From: Halomonas sp. M4R1S46
Lineage (GTDB): Bacteria; Pseudomonadota; Gammaproteobacteria; Pseudomonadales; Halomonadaceae
DNA: 64,000 nt
Direction of reading: 5' to 3'
Assembly: GCF_025725685.1 (NCBI RefSeq)
Contig: NZ_CP107008.1
Location: forward strand, 3,844,001 to 3,908,000
A model generated the notes under the pieces. That model was not told the DNA's origin, did not search any database, and saw only the letters and a list, made by a program, of their open reading frames with translations. How positions within the stretch are numbered: the first letter of the stretch is position 1; every line of letters starts with the position of its first letter. A program made the translations under genes and the position numbers. Shown here one piece after another: positions 19,132 to 27,980 of this stretch.

Positions 19132-22100
19132 CTATTCGGCCGTCGCCAGCAGGCTGGCGTTGCCGCCCGCGGCGGTGGTGTCGATGCACAGGTGGCGTTC
19201 CACCACGTAGCGCTCCGGCGCGATGGTCTGGGTCTCGAGCGACACGATGGGGCCGTCGCGCTGGGCGAGCGCGAGGCGCAGCTCGCGGGTCCAGTCGCTG
19301 GCGCCGGAAGCGGCCACCGCCGCGATGCCCTGGACCGCGCTCAGCGTCTCGGCCGCGACGCGGCCGTCGCGCGCGGCGACGGGCGCCCCGGCCTCGACCA
19401 GCGGCCGCACGGCCGGTACCGCGCCAGGTGCTGCGAGCACCGCCGCACAGCCCGCGCCGAGCGCCTGCACCGCCTGGGCGATGGCGATGTCGAGCGTCGG
19501 CCCGAGGCAGAGTACCGGGCCCTTGGGATAGAACGACAGCCGGTTGCTTTCCCCCGTCGGCCCCGGCAGCGTCTGCGGCGTCATGTCCAGGGCCGCGGTC
19601 TCGGCGAGCGCCTTGCGGATCACGCCGCGCTTGCCGGAGAGCGCCTTGCGCAGCACCTCGACCCGGTCGGGGCGCGCCGCCCAGTTGCGCGGGTCCAGGC
19701 CGTCGAGGGCCGACTGGAGATCGCCGAGCGCCACGGCGGCGTCCTGGGGCGCCTCGTGGCGCTCGGTGGCGGCGGTGCGGCGGAAGCGGTTGACGTAGAG
19801 CGGGCCGCCGGCCTTGGGCCCGGTCCCTGACAGGCCCTCGCCGCCGAAGGGCTGGGAGCCGACGATGGCGCCGATCTGGTTGCGGTTGACGTAGATGTTG
19901 CCGACATGGAGTCGTTCGACGATCTGCTGCACGCGGTCGTCGATGCGGGTATGCAGGCCGAAGGTCAGCCCATACCCCTTGGCATTGATCGCGTCGACCA
20001 CGCCGTCGAGGTCCCGCGCCTTGAAGGTCGCCACGTGCAGGACCGGGCCGAAGATCTCGCGCTCGAGATCGTCGATGCCCCCGACCTCGACCACAGCCGG
20101 GGTGACGAAGGTGCCGACGTCCGGCGCGGGCAGCGTCTTCAGCACCTTGCCGGCCTTCTCCTGCGCCGCCACGTAGGCGCCGATGTCGGCCTGGGCGTCG
20201 GCGTCGATCACCGGCGAGACGTCGGTGTCGGTGTTCCAGGGGTCGCCGATGGTGAGCGCGTCCATGGCGCCGTCGAGCATCGTCAGCAGCCGCTCTCGCG
20301 CCTCTTCCTGGACATACAGCATCCTCAGCGCCGAGCAGCGCTGGCCGGCCGACTGGAAGGACGAGATCAGGATGTCGCGCACCGCCTGCTCGGTCAGCGC
20401 CGTGGAGTCCACGATCATGGCGTTCAGCCCGCCGGTCTCGGCGATCAGCACCGCATCCGGCCCGGCATTCTGCGCCAGGGCCTGGTGGATGATCTGCGCC
20501 ACCTCGATCGAGCCGGTGAAGCAGACGCCGGCGATCCGCGGATCGTGGGTCAGCGGCCCGCCCACCGTCGGCCCATCGCCGGGCAGCAGTTGCAGCGCCG
20601 CCTCGGGCAGGCCGGCCTCGCGCATCAACTCGACGGCCCGGGCGGCGATCAGCGGTGTCTGCTCGGCGGGCTTGGCGAGCACCGCGTTGCCGGCCGCCAG
20701 CGCCGCGGCGATCTGGCCGGTGAAGATGGCCAGCGGAAAGTTCCACGGGCTGATGCAGACGAAGATGCCGCGGGCGCCGCCGGGCTCCTCCGCCTCCAGC
20801 CGCTCGCCCTCGTTGGCGTAGTAGCGCAGGAAATCCACCGCCTCGCGCACCTCGGCGATGCCATCGAGAATCATCTTGCCGGCCTCGCGAGTGGCGATCG
20901 CGGTCAGCTCGGCGATGTGCTGCTCGTAGAGATCGGCGATCCGGCGCAGCACCTCGGCCCGTTCGGCCACCGGCCGTGCCGACCAGTCGCGGTAGCCGTC
21001 CTCGGCGGCGTCGAGCGCGGCCGCCACCTCGGCCGGCGTCGCCTCATGCACCCTGCCGACCAGGCGCGAGCCGTCGGCGGGCGACACGGCATCGCGGGCC
21101 GGCCCCTGCGGTGCCGGGCTTCCCGCCAGCATGGGCCCGGCGGTCCAGGTGGTGTCGGCGAATTCCTCGCGCGCCGCCAGCAGCGGCAGGATCGAGGCGG
21201 GTTCGTTGATCCGGTAGCCGCGGGAGTTCTTGCGCTCGGGGGCGAAGAGCTCGCCGGGCTGGCGGATCAACGGGCTGGCGATGGCGTCGCCCAGGCGCTG
21301 CATCCCGGCCACCGGATCCTTGGAGACCTCGCTGGGGGGAATCGAGTCGTCCACTACCTGGTTCACGAACGAGGAGTTCGCCCCGTTCTCTAGCAGGCGG
21401 CGTACCAGGTAGGCCAGCAGGTCACGGTGCGCGCCGACCGGGGCGTAGATCCGGCAGCGCGTGCCCTCCGCCTGCTTGACGATATGGTGCAGCGACTCGC
21501 CCATGCCGTGCAGGCGCTGGAACTCGTAGCTGTCCTTGTCGTCGCCCGCCATGGCGACGACGGCGGCGCAGGTATGGGCGTTGTGGGTGGCGAACTGCGG
21601 ATAGATACGATCGCGCCGGTCGAGCAGCAGCTGCGCGCAGGCCATGTAGCTCACATCGGTGTTGACCTTGCGGGTGAAGACCGGGAAGGTCTCGACCCCC
21701 ATCTCCTGCGACAACTTGATCTCGGTGTCCCAGTAGGCGCCCTTCACCAGCCGCACCATGATCCTGCGGTCGAGCCGCTCGGCCAGCTCGTAGAGCGCCT
21801 CGATCACCGGCGCGGCGCGGCGCCCGTAGGCCTGCACCACCACCCCGAAACCGTCCCAGCCGGCGAGACCGGGGTCGGAGAGCAGCGCCTCGATCACGTC
21901 GAGCGACAGGTCCAGGCGGTCCTGTTCCTCGGCGTCGATGTTGAAACCGATATTGGCCTTGGCCGCCTGCTGCACCAGCTCCAGGGCGCGCGGTACGAGG
22001 GTCGTCATCACCGTGTCGCGGTGGGTGGTTTCATAGCGCGGGTGCAGCGCCGAGAGCTTCACCGAGATCCCGGGGCTTCCGCGCACGTCGCCCTGGGCCT

Positions 22101-22797
22101 GCTTGGCGATGGCGGCGATCGCCGTGGCGTAGGCCTGGTGATAGCGCCGCGCGTCGGCGTCGGTGCGCGCCGCCTCGCCCAGCATGTCGTAGGAGTAGGT
22201 GTAGCCCTGCTTCTCGAGCTCGCGGGCATTCTTCATGCCCTCCTCGATGGTCTGGCCGAGCACGAACTGGCGGCCGAGGACCTTCATCGACTGCCCGACG
22301 GCGGTGCGTACCACCGGCTCGCCCATGCGGCGCACCAGGCCGCGCAGCGCCCGCACCGGACCCTTGGGATCCTCTTCCAGCACCTTGCCGGTCAGCATCA
22401 GCGCCCAGGTCGAGGCGTTGACCATCGACGACGAGGACTTGCCCAGGTGCGCGCCCCAGTCGGAGGGCTCGATCTTGTCGTGGATCAGGTCGTCGATGGT
22501 CTCCGCATCGGGCACGCGCAGCAGCGCCTCGGCCAGGCACATCAGGCCGACGCCCTCCTCGGTCGAGAGCCCGTATTCGGCCAGGAACGCCTCCATCATC
22601 GAAGGCGAAGTCTCCTTGCGCACGCGCTCCACATAGTGGGCGCCGACCTCGGCTACCCGGCGGCGGTCGTCCTCCGACAGCGTGATGCGTTCGACGAGCC
22701 CACGCAGCACCTCGGCCTCGTCGGCCGCATAGTGGGCACGGATACGCGCCCGCGGTTCGCTCACGACGGTATTCGGATGAAGGTTGGCTTCGTTCAT
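19132..22797 (-). CDS. putA: Bifunctional proline dehydrogenase / L-glutamate gamma-semialdehyde dehydrogenase
   Basis: Oxidises proline to glutamate in two steps. From ATG 22797 (GGGAG nine bases upstream) it has 1221 residues. The FAD-dependent proline dehydrogenase barrel (about 150-480) shows GNIDAEEQDR-like NIDAEEQDRLDLSLD and VRLVKGAYWDTEIK. The aldehyde dehydrogenase domain (about 590-1050) has FTGSIEVAQIIHQA, Glu in AETGGLNAMIVDS and the catalytic Cys in SAGQRCSALRML. A C-terminal extra domain follows. The N-terminus lacks the ribbon-helix-helix domain of the enteric trifunctional protein, so it probably does not repress its own gene. It is useful for osmolyte proline turnover. Confidence 0.95.
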   Translation of the reverse strand: MNEANLHPNTVVSEPRARIRAHYAADEAEVLRGLVERITLSEDDRRRVAEVGAHYVERVRKETSPSMMEAFLAEYGLSTEEGVGLMCLAEALLRVPDAETIDDLIHDKIEPSDWGAHLGKSSSSMVNASTWALMLTGKVLEEDPKGPVRALRGLVRRMGEPVVRTAVGQSMKVLGRQFVLGQTIEEGMKNARELEKQGYTYSYDMLGEAARTDADARRYHQAYATAIAAIAKQAQGDVRGSPGISVKLSALHPRYETTHRDTVMTTLVPRALELVQQAAKANIGFNIDAEEQDRLDLSLDVIEALLSDPGLAGWDGFGVVVQAYGRRAAPVIEALYELAERLDRRIMVRLVKGAYWDTEIKLSQEMGVETFPVFTRKVNTDVSYMACAQLLLDRRDRIYPQFATHNAHTCAAVVAMAGDDKDSYEFQRLHGMGESLHHIVKQAEGTRCRIYAPVGAHRDLLAYLVRRLLENGANSSFVNQVVDDSIPPSEVSKDPVAGMQRLGDAIASPLIRQPGELFAPERKNSRGYRINEPASILPLLAAREEFADTTWTAGPMLAGSPAPQGPARDAVSPADGSRLVGRVHEATPAEVAAALDAAEDGYRDWSARPVAERAEVLRRIADLYEQHIAELTAIATREAGKMILDGIAEVREAVDFLRYYANEGERLEAEEPGGARGIFVCISPWNFPLAIFTGQIAAALAAGNAVLAKPAEQTPLIAARAVELMREAGLPEAALQLLPGDGPTVGGPLTHDPRIAGVCFTGSIEVAQIIHQALAQNAGPDAVLIAETGGLNAMIVDSTALTEQAVRDILISSFQSAGQRCSALRMLYVQEEARERLLTMLDGAMDALTIGDPWNTDTDVSPVIDADAQADIGAYVAAQEKAGKVLKTLPAPDVGTFVTPAVVEVGGIDDLEREIFGPVLHVATFKARDLDGVVDAINAKGYGLTFGLHTRIDDRVQQIVERLHVGNIYVNRNQIGAIVGSQPFGGEGLSGTGPKAGGPLYVNRFRRTAATERHEAPQDAAVALGDLQSALDGLDPRNWAARPDRVEVLRKALSGKRGVIRKALAETAALDMTPQTLPGPTGESNRLSFYPKGPVLCLGPTLDIAIAQAVQALGAGCAAVLAAPGAVPAVRPLVEAGAPVAARDGRVAAETLSAVQGIAAVAASGASDWTRELRLALAQRDGPIVSLETQTIAPERYVVERHLCIDTTAAGGNASLLATAE

Positions 22798-22881
22798 GAT
22801 GGATCTCCCCAGCGACACGCATCGCCTCGTCGATATGCCGTCTCGGATGGCGTCGTCATTGTCGAAAGTCATTCATCTAGC

Positions 22882-22910
22882 GTAGGCGCCCCAGCCGGGG
22901 TTGCGCCTAC
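22882..22910 (-). terminator. Hairpin overlapping the end of the FAD oxidoreductase gene
   Basis: GTAGGCGC (22882-22889) pairs with GCGCCTAC (22903-22910), with a further CCCC/GGGG pairing inside the loop. It overlaps the stop codon of the gene at 22907 and separates it from putA. No T-run is seen, so it may only attenuate. Confidence 0.4.
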
Positions 22911-24184
22911 TCCGTTTTCCAGCGCCGTGAGAAGCGGGTCACCCGGTAGGGAGCGAGGTCCAGGGCCGGGTTTTCTCCCGCCATGCGTGCGGCCAGCAAC
23001 TCCGAGGTGATCGCCGCCTGGGTCAGCCCCAGGTGCTGGTGGCCGAAGGCGAAGTGCACCGCCGGGTAGTCCGGATGAGTATCGATCACCGGCAGGGAAT
23101 CGGGCAGGGTCGGGCGGAAGCCCATCCACTCCTCGGCGCCCTCATCGAGACCGGTGGGGTCGCGCAGCAGTGCTTCGGCATGATGGCGCAGCGACGCATA
23201 GCGGCGCTTGACCGGGGACAGCGAGAACCCGCCGAGCTCGGTGAAGCCGACCACCCGCAGGCCGCAACTCATCGGCGTCATCACGCAGCGGCGCTCCGCC
23301 GAGCCCACCGGCTGGCGCAGGGCCTGCCCTCGCTTGGGCAGGGTCAGGTGATAGCCGCGCTCGGTCTCCAGCGGGACCGACAGGCCGAGCCCGGCGGCCA
23401 GTCGATGGCTCCAGGCGCCCGCGGCGACCACTGCCCGGTCCGCCTCCAGTTCGCCCGCATCTGTGTGAAGGCGCACGCCCTCGCCATGGGGTTCCAGCCG
23501 GCTCACTCGCACCCGGCACAGCTCGCCGCCGCGGGCCTCGAAGGCCGCGGCCAGGCGCCGCACCAGGGCATAGGGGTCGCGCATCTGGTGGGCGCCGGGG
23601 AAGTAGAGCCCGTGGCTCAGCTCGCCCGTCAGTCCCGGCTCGCGCTTGCGTAGCGCCGCCGCCTCGAGCCACTCCACCTCATATCCCCAACGCTGCAGGT
23701 GGGCCATCTGCGCCTTGGCCGCCGCCCGGCCTCGGTCAGACTCCCACACCAGGAGATACCCCGAGACCAGCAACTCCTCCTTGGCGCCGATATCGGCCAG
23801 GCAGCGCTGCCAGGCGGCCACCGCCGCCCCGTTCAGGGCCGCCAGTGCCTGACGCCCCTTGGCGACCCGGGCGGGACGGGCGGCAGCGATAAAGCGCGCA
23901 AGCCAGGGCGCCAGCCGCGGCAGGTAGCGCAGCGGCAGGGCCAGGGCCCCGTGGGGGTCGAGCCACAGCCGTGGCGCCTTGCGCAGGGTGGCCGGCGTCG
24001 ACAAGGGATCGATCAGCTCGGTGGCCAGGAAGCCGGCGTTACCGTAGGAGGCACCCTCCCCCGGCCCCCGGGGATCGAGCACGCTGACCCTATGCCCCTG
24101 GCGTTGCAGGGCCAGCGCGGTGGTCATGCCGATGACACCCGCGCCGATCACCGCGGTGCGATCCCCTCCTTCACCTCGGGTCAT
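22907..24184 (-). CDS. FAD-dependent D-amino acid dehydrogenase-like oxidoreductase (DadA/DAO family)
   Basis: A 425-residue flavoprotein with the dinucleotide-binding motif AVIGAGVIGMTTALALQRQG at its N-terminus and the DAO-family segments GASYGNAGFL, FTELGGFSLSPVKRRYASLR and the C-terminal FGHQHLGLTQAAITSELLA. Such enzymes oxidise D-amino or imino acids and pass electrons to the respiratory chain. Its start overlaps the antiporter stop by 4 nt (ATGA), so it is co-translated with that gene and the OCD-family gene. With putA downstream, D-proline or hydroxyproline is a reasonable substrate guess. The GGAG-like context is weak, as expected for coupled translation. Confidence 0.87.
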   Translation of the reverse strand: MTRGEGGDRTAVIGAGVIGMTTALALQRQGHRVSVLDPRGPGEGASYGNAGFLATELIDPLSTPATLRKAPRLWLDPHGALALPLRYLPRLAPWLARFIAAARPARVAKGRQALAALNGAAVAAWQRCLADIGAKEELLVSGYLLVWESDRGRAAAKAQMAHLQRWGYEVEWLEAAALRKREPGLTGELSHGLYFPGAHQMRDPYALVRRLAAAFEARGGELCRVRVSRLEPHGEGVRLHTDAGELEADRAVVAAGAWSHRLAAGLGLSVPLETERGYHLTLPKRGQALRQPVGSAERRCVMTPMSCGLRVVGFTELGGFSLSPVKRRYASLRHHAEALLRDPTGLDEGAEEWMGFRPTLPDSLPVIDTHPDYPAVHFAFGHQHLGLTQAAITSELLAARMAGENPALDLAPYRVTRFSRRWKTE

Positions 24185-25647
24185 TCGCGTTCCTCCGCCG
24201 CGGGCATGGGCTGGGCATCGGCTGCCTCTTCGGGCTCGGCGCGCCAGGAGAACCAGCCGAGCTGGGCATAGAGGATACCGATCACCGGCGACAGCCAGCA
24301 GGCGAAGGCCAGGGGGATATACAGCAGCTGGCTGAAGTCACCCCCGGCCACGGTCAGCCCCAGCGCGCCCATCACGAAGGCGCCGCCGGCGTTCCACGGC
24401 ACCAGCGGCGAGACCAGGGTACCGCCCTCCTCGATGGCCCGGGCCAGGTTTAGCCGTGAGTAACCCATCTGGTCGTAGGCGGGCTTGTACATGCGCCCCG
24501 GCAAGGCGATGGACAGGTAGACGTCACCGGACACCACGTTGGTGGTGATGGAGGTCAGGATGGCGCTGGTCTGCAGCCCCCGGAAGCTCTTGAGGCGCTT
24601 CATGATGGTCCCGACGATGGCCTCCAGGCAGCGGGTGCGCTCCAGGGCACCGCCGAAGGCCAGGGCGAACATCATCAGGGTCACCACCCAGGTCATGGAG
24701 GTGACGCCGCCGCGGTTGAGCAGGCTGTCCAGCGTCTCGCTGCCACTGGCGATGGAATAGCCACCGTGGGCGAAGGTCAGAGCATCATGGAGGGACGCCC
24801 CCTGGGTCAGGATGGCGACACCCCCGCCCAGCATCACCCCGGTGAACAGCGCCGGGATCGGCGCCACCTTGAAGCAGGCCAGGCCGATGACCACCACCAG
24901 CGGCAGCAGTTGCCAGATGCCCATCTCGAAGTTGTCGGCCAGCCCCTGCTTGATGAGGTCGATGCGCTCGAGGGAATGCCCCACCCCGGCCTCGGCGCCA
25001 CCGACGACCCAGTAGATCGCCAGGGCGATCAGCATGGCGGGGACGGTGGCCGGCATCATGTAGCGGATATGCTCGAAGATATTGGTCTCGGTGACCGCCG
25101 GCGTCAGGTTGGTGGTATCGGACAGCGGCGAAATCTTGTCGCCGAAGAAGGCCCCGGAGACGACGGCCCCGGCGGTCCAGTAGATGGGCACGCCGAAGGC
25201 ATCGCCGATACCGATCAGCGCCAGGCCCACGGTGCCGACGGTGGTCCAGGAGGAGCCGATGGACAGCGAGACCATCGAGCACATCAGCATGGCGGCGGCC
25301 AGGAACCAGCTCGGGTCGATCAGCTCGAGGCCCAGAGAGATCAGCATCGGCACGGTGCCGCTGGCGAGCCAGGTGCCGACCAGCATACCGACGATGATCA
25401 GGGTACCGATGGAGGGCATCGCCACGTGCAGCACCTTGAAGGCGCCGGCCTCGATGTCCTGCCAGCGATAGCCCTGCAGCCAGCCCACCAGGGCGGTGAT
25501 GGCGAAGCCGATGGCCAGCGGGATATGCGGGGTGAAGTCGTCGTAGTAGAAGATCTGCATGCCGAGCAGGCCAATGGTCAGCACGATGGGAATCAAGGCC
25601 AGCGGCAGGCTCGGTACGGGGATGTCAGGGACTGCGTCGTCTTTCAT
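24181..25647 (-). CDS. NhaC-family Na+/H+ (or amino-acid-linked) antiporter
   Basis: A 488-residue integral membrane protein with about twelve hydrophobic spans (for example IPVPSLPLALIPIVLTIGLL and PLVVVIGLACFKVAPIPALF). The conserved core GAFFGDKISPLSDTTNLTPA is typical of the NhaC family. Some members work as organic-ion/Na+ exchangers, so in this operon it could take up an amino or imino acid in exchange for an ion; that is inference. ATG 25647 is chosen over GTG 25659, which would sit directly on its GGAG. The gene lies between the OCD-family gene and the flavoprotein gene. Confidence 0.87.
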   Translation of the reverse strand: MKDDAVPDIPVPSLPLALIPIVLTIGLLGMQIFYYDDFTPHIPLAIGFAITALVGWLQGYRWQDIEAGAFKVLHVAMPSIGTLIIVGMLVGTWLASGTVPMLISLGLELIDPSWFLAAAMLMCSMVSLSIGSSWTTVGTVGLALIGIGDAFGVPIYWTAGAVVSGAFFGDKISPLSDTTNLTPAVTETNIFEHIRYMMPATVPAMLIALAIYWVVGGAEAGVGHSLERIDLIKQGLADNFEMGIWQLLPLVVVIGLACFKVAPIPALFTGVMLGGGVAILTQGASLHDALTFAHGGYSIASGSETLDSLLNRGGVTSMTWVVTLMMFALAFGGALERTRCLEAIVGTIMKRLKSFRGLQTSAILTSITTNVVSGDVYLSIALPGRMYKPAYDQMGYSRLNLARAIEEGGTLVSPLVPWNAGGAFVMGALGLTVAGGDFSQLLYIPLAFACWLSPVIGILYAQLGWFSWRAEPEEAADAQPMPAAEERE

Positions 25648-25730
25648 CTTGCGTAACACTCCCGGGCGGGGTATTGCCCCACGCTGTTGTCGTTGTGTCA
25701 GGAGTCGAGGGACTGGGCGATGCAGAGAGC

Positions 25731-26600
25731 TCAGGGCTGTGCGGTACAGCGCTCGTAGGCCAGGATGGCCGCCTCCAGGTCGGGGAAGTCGGCCAGGATG
25801 TCGGACGCCTGGATGACCCCGGTCTTCAGCGGATCGATCAGGTCGCCGGTCTCGCTGGTGGCCCCCTCACGGGTATCGACGAAGATCGCGCCACGGCGCA
25901 TCACCGCGTCGTCGGCCTCGCGCATGAAGGGCATGAAGCTGCCGACCAGGTCCAGGTGCGTGCCGGGCGACAGCCACTCGCCCTGGATCAGCGGATCGCG
26001 ACTCAGGGTGGCGCAGCTGATGATGTCGGCCCGGCCGGCGGCCTCGGCCAGGCCGTCCTCCGCTACCGCCTCGGCGTCGATCCCCTCGGCCCGGAACTCC
26101 TCCGCCAGGGCGCAGGACGAGGCCTCGCGGATATCCCAGATACGCACCCGCTGGATCGGCCGAACCGCCTGGTGCGCCGGGATCAGACGACGGGCCATGC
26201 GCCCGGCGCCGACCATCAGCAGCTCGCTGGCGTCCTCGCGGGCCAGGTAGCGCGCCGCCAGGGCGGAAGCGGCCGCCGTGCGACGGGCAGTCAGCTCGTT
26301 GGCCTCGAACTGGGCCAGGTGGTGGCCGGTCCGCGCGCAGCTCAACAGGTAGTGGCCGGTAAGGCCGGGCAGACCCCGGGCACTGTTGCCGGGGAAGACG
26401 TTGACCTGCTTGACCCCCAGGTACTGGCCCTCGATCCAGGCCGGCATCAGCAGCAGGGTGGCGTCCGGGTCGCCCGGTACGCTCAGGTGATGGTGGTGGC
26501 GCACCGGCGAATGCACGGTGCGGGTAAAGATGTCGTCCAGCGCTTCCACCAGGGCCCCCCAGGGCAGGCTGGTGGTGACTTGTTCGGCGTCGAGATACAT
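25731..26600 (-). CDS. Ornithine cyclodeaminase / pyrroline-2-carboxylate reductase family protein, internally shortened
   Basis: A 289-residue member of the OCD/mu-crystallin family. It has the substrate lysine region YLGVKQVNVFPGN, ANELTARRTAAASALAARYL, the NAD(P) motif MVGAGRMARRLIPAH and LVGSFMPFMREADD. Most members are about 310-320 residues. Here the segment that should carry a conserved DEIT-(L/V)-F-x-S-x-G stretch is absent: ASDILAD runs directly into FPDLEAAILAYERC, so roughly 25 residues seem deleted in frame. ATG 26600 has a TGAGGT site. It could reduce pyrroline-2-carboxylate to proline, but the missing piece may make it inactive. Confidence 0.8.
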   Translation of the reverse strand: MYLDAEQVTTSLPWGALVEALDDIFTRTVHSPVRHHHHLSVPGDPDATLLLMPAWIEGQYLGVKQVNVFPGNSARGLPGLTGHYLLSCARTGHHLAQFEANELTARRTAAASALAARYLAREDASELLMVGAGRMARRLIPAHQAVRPIQRVRIWDIREASSCALAEEFRAEGIDAEAVAEDGLAEAAGRADIISCATLSRDPLIQGEWLSPGTHLDLVGSFMPFMREADDAVMRRGAIFVDTREGATSETGDLIDPLKTGVIQASDILADFPDLEAAILAYERCTAQP

Positions 26601-26668
26601 GTCAACCTCATTTCTACTGTGTCCAAGGCCAGTCTATAGAGGGGCTCGACGCGGGCTCTTGACCCTGT

Positions 26669-26700
26669 CTCCGCAAGCGTTGATTCAGGCTCCGCAATCG
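26669..26700. promoter_or_regulatory. Direct repeats, candidate AraC-regulator binding sites
   Basis: CTCCGCAAGCG (26669-26679) and CTCCGCAATCG (26690-26700) are repeats with one mismatch, 21 bp apart (two helical turns), in the divergent region between the OCD-family gene and the AraC gene. A TATAGA (-10 like, minus strand, 26634-26639) lies on the operon side with only a weak -35. This layout fits an activator-dependent promoter. Confidence 0.6.
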
Positions 26701-26722
26701 TCGCGGGCCCGAGGGGAACGCC

Positions 26723-27523
26723 ATGTCACACACCCAGGCCCGCTGCAATCGCATCGCCCGCCGCTCAGGCGAGCATTGCCACGCCCACCCCCAGCTGATG
26801 CTCGGGTGGCGCGGCGCCATGGACTACGAATTCAGCCGGGGAAGCGAACGACTGGTGCTCGGCCAGGCGGCCATCCTCCCCACCCGCGAACCGCATAGCT
26901 ACCTGGGCCGGGGGGAAGACAGCGAGGTCCTGGTGATCGATCTCGGCACCGACGACCCCTGCCTGGCCTCGCTGGAGAAGAGCTGTGCCCTGGACCTGCG
27001 CGAGTCGCTGTTCGCCGAGCCCCGGGCGCTGAACCTCCCCCCCACCCTGTTGCCCATGGTGGAGTTCGCCACCGGCCAGCTGAAGCTGGCCCATACGCTG
27101 GAGCAGCGCGCCCTGATCAACCAACAGCTGGCAGTGCTGTTCGTCAGCCAGTGCAGTCAACTGCTCGCTCAGGGCGAGATCGAGGCGCTCAAACCTGGTC
27201 GCCTGTGCGCCGCGGCCCTCGATGCCTTCATCGACGAGCGCCTGACCATGCCGCCCGACAACCGGGCTCTGGCCGAGGCCATGCACCTCGGCCAGAGCCA
27301 GTTGCACCTGCTCTGCCAGCGCCAGTTCGGCGTCACCCCGCAGCAATACGTGATGAACCGCCGCCTGAGCTGGGCCCGCCACTGGCTGCGCCATACCCGG
27401 CGGCCCGTGGGCGAGATCGCCCTCGACCTGGGCTTCACCGAGGTCTCGAGCTTCTCCCGGGCCTTTCGCCGCTGCACAGGCCATGCCCCCAGTGCCGAAC
27501 GCCGTGCCGGCAACGATCGCTGA
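26723..27523 (+). CDS. AraC-family transcriptional regulator
   Basis: A 266-residue regulator with an N-terminal cupin-like ligand domain (HCHAHPQLMLGWRGAMDYEF, about 18-100) and a C-terminal double helix-turn-helix (about 165-262). The latter shows LAEAMHLGQSQLHLLCQRQF, the linker motif TPQQYVMNRRLSWA and GEIALDLGFTEVSSFSRAFR. It is transcribed divergently from the OCD-NhaC-flavoprotein genes, and paired direct repeats lie between them, so it probably activates that operon in response to an amino or imino acid. GAGGGG precedes the ATG by seven bases. Confidence 0.9.
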   Translation: MSHTQARCNRIARRSGEHCHAHPQLMLGWRGAMDYEFSRGSERLVLGQAAILPTREPHSYLGRGEDSEVLVIDLGTDDPCLASLEKSCALDLRESLFAEPRALNLPPTLLPMVEFATGQLKLAHTLEQRALINQQLAVLFVSQCSQLLAQGEIEALKPGRLCAAALDAFIDERLTMPPDNRALAEAMHLGQSQLHLLCQRQFGVTPQQYVMNRRLSWARHWLRHTRRPVGEIALDLGFTEVSSFSRAFRRCTGHAPSAERRAGNDR

Positions 27524-27689
27524 CTCCGCCGCGTCCTGCCGATGTCGACTGTCCACCTGGCCACCGCCGGCCCGGCACCGGGTGAACCCACTTGCTAGGC
27601 GTCATGGCAATCAATGAGAAGAAATCCTGACAATGGAGCCGAACTGTGCCTAAGCTGAGAAAGCCTGGATGGTGTTCTTTGCATGACAA

Positions 27690-27913
27690 GTCAGGGGGTG
27701 GTTAACCCCTTTCGCCCGCCCGACGTGGCGGGCGAACGATTCATCTCGATGACGGGACGTCCTGTTGATTCGCTCCAGCGGGAAGCAGAGAGAGCGCGGG
27801 AAGTTGCTAGGCATCCAGAAGCGTGCACGCTTCGGCACCCTCCATGGCAAGTAATGCTCACTTCACCCCATGGGTGAGCATGTTGCCCACCAACACCACG
27901 GTGGGCTTTTTTT
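27690..27913 (+). ncRNA. Candidate structured small RNA ending in an intrinsic terminator
   Basis: Within the 500-bp gap 27524-28024 no convincing coding frame is seen. Instead four hairpins follow one another on the plus strand: AGGGG..CCCCT (27693-27710); a perfect 10-bp stem 27711-27720/27727-27736; GCTCAC..GTGAGC near 27857-27878; and a terminator at 27885-27913. A further small GACG-GGA-CGTC hairpin lies near 27751-27761, and five GGA triplets occur between 27630 and 27805, a pattern seen in CsrA/RsmA-binding RNAs. The 5' end is unknown. It could instead be the untranslated tail of the AraC gene. Confidence 0.4.
27885..27913 (+). terminator. Intrinsic terminator
   Basis: GCCCACC (27885-27891), an 8-nt loop, GGTGGGC (27900-27906), then seven T residues (27907-27913). 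It is one of the strongest Rho-independent terminators in the window and has no gene immediately before it on this strand other than the AraC gene 360 nt upstream. Confidence 0.88.
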
Positions 27914-27980
27914 GTCTGCGACAAAAATGCTAAGAAAAATTAGAAAAGCATCAAACACCTCTCGGCGCTTACGTGAAATA

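Noticed and set aside
18191..20746. Long minus-strand frame covering parts of putA and the SorC gene
   Set aside because: It is the +1 or -1 frame of both genes, Arg/Gly/Ala-rich, with no motif, and crosses their boundary.
19132..22797. PutA as a DNA-binding autorepressor
   Set aside because: The N-terminal ribbon-helix-helix segment of enteric PutA is not seen in the first residues.
27592..27856. TTGCTAGGC at 27592 and 27804, and ATGGCAA-N2-AATG at 27604 and 27844, as attachment repeats
   Set aside because: Similarity is short and imperfect, the spacing within the two copies differs, and it does not match any tRNA end.
27683..27877. 64-codon plus-strand frame upstream of the terminator
   Set aside because: It overlaps the hairpins, has no ribosome site and no recognisable sequence; an RNA or leader is more likely.
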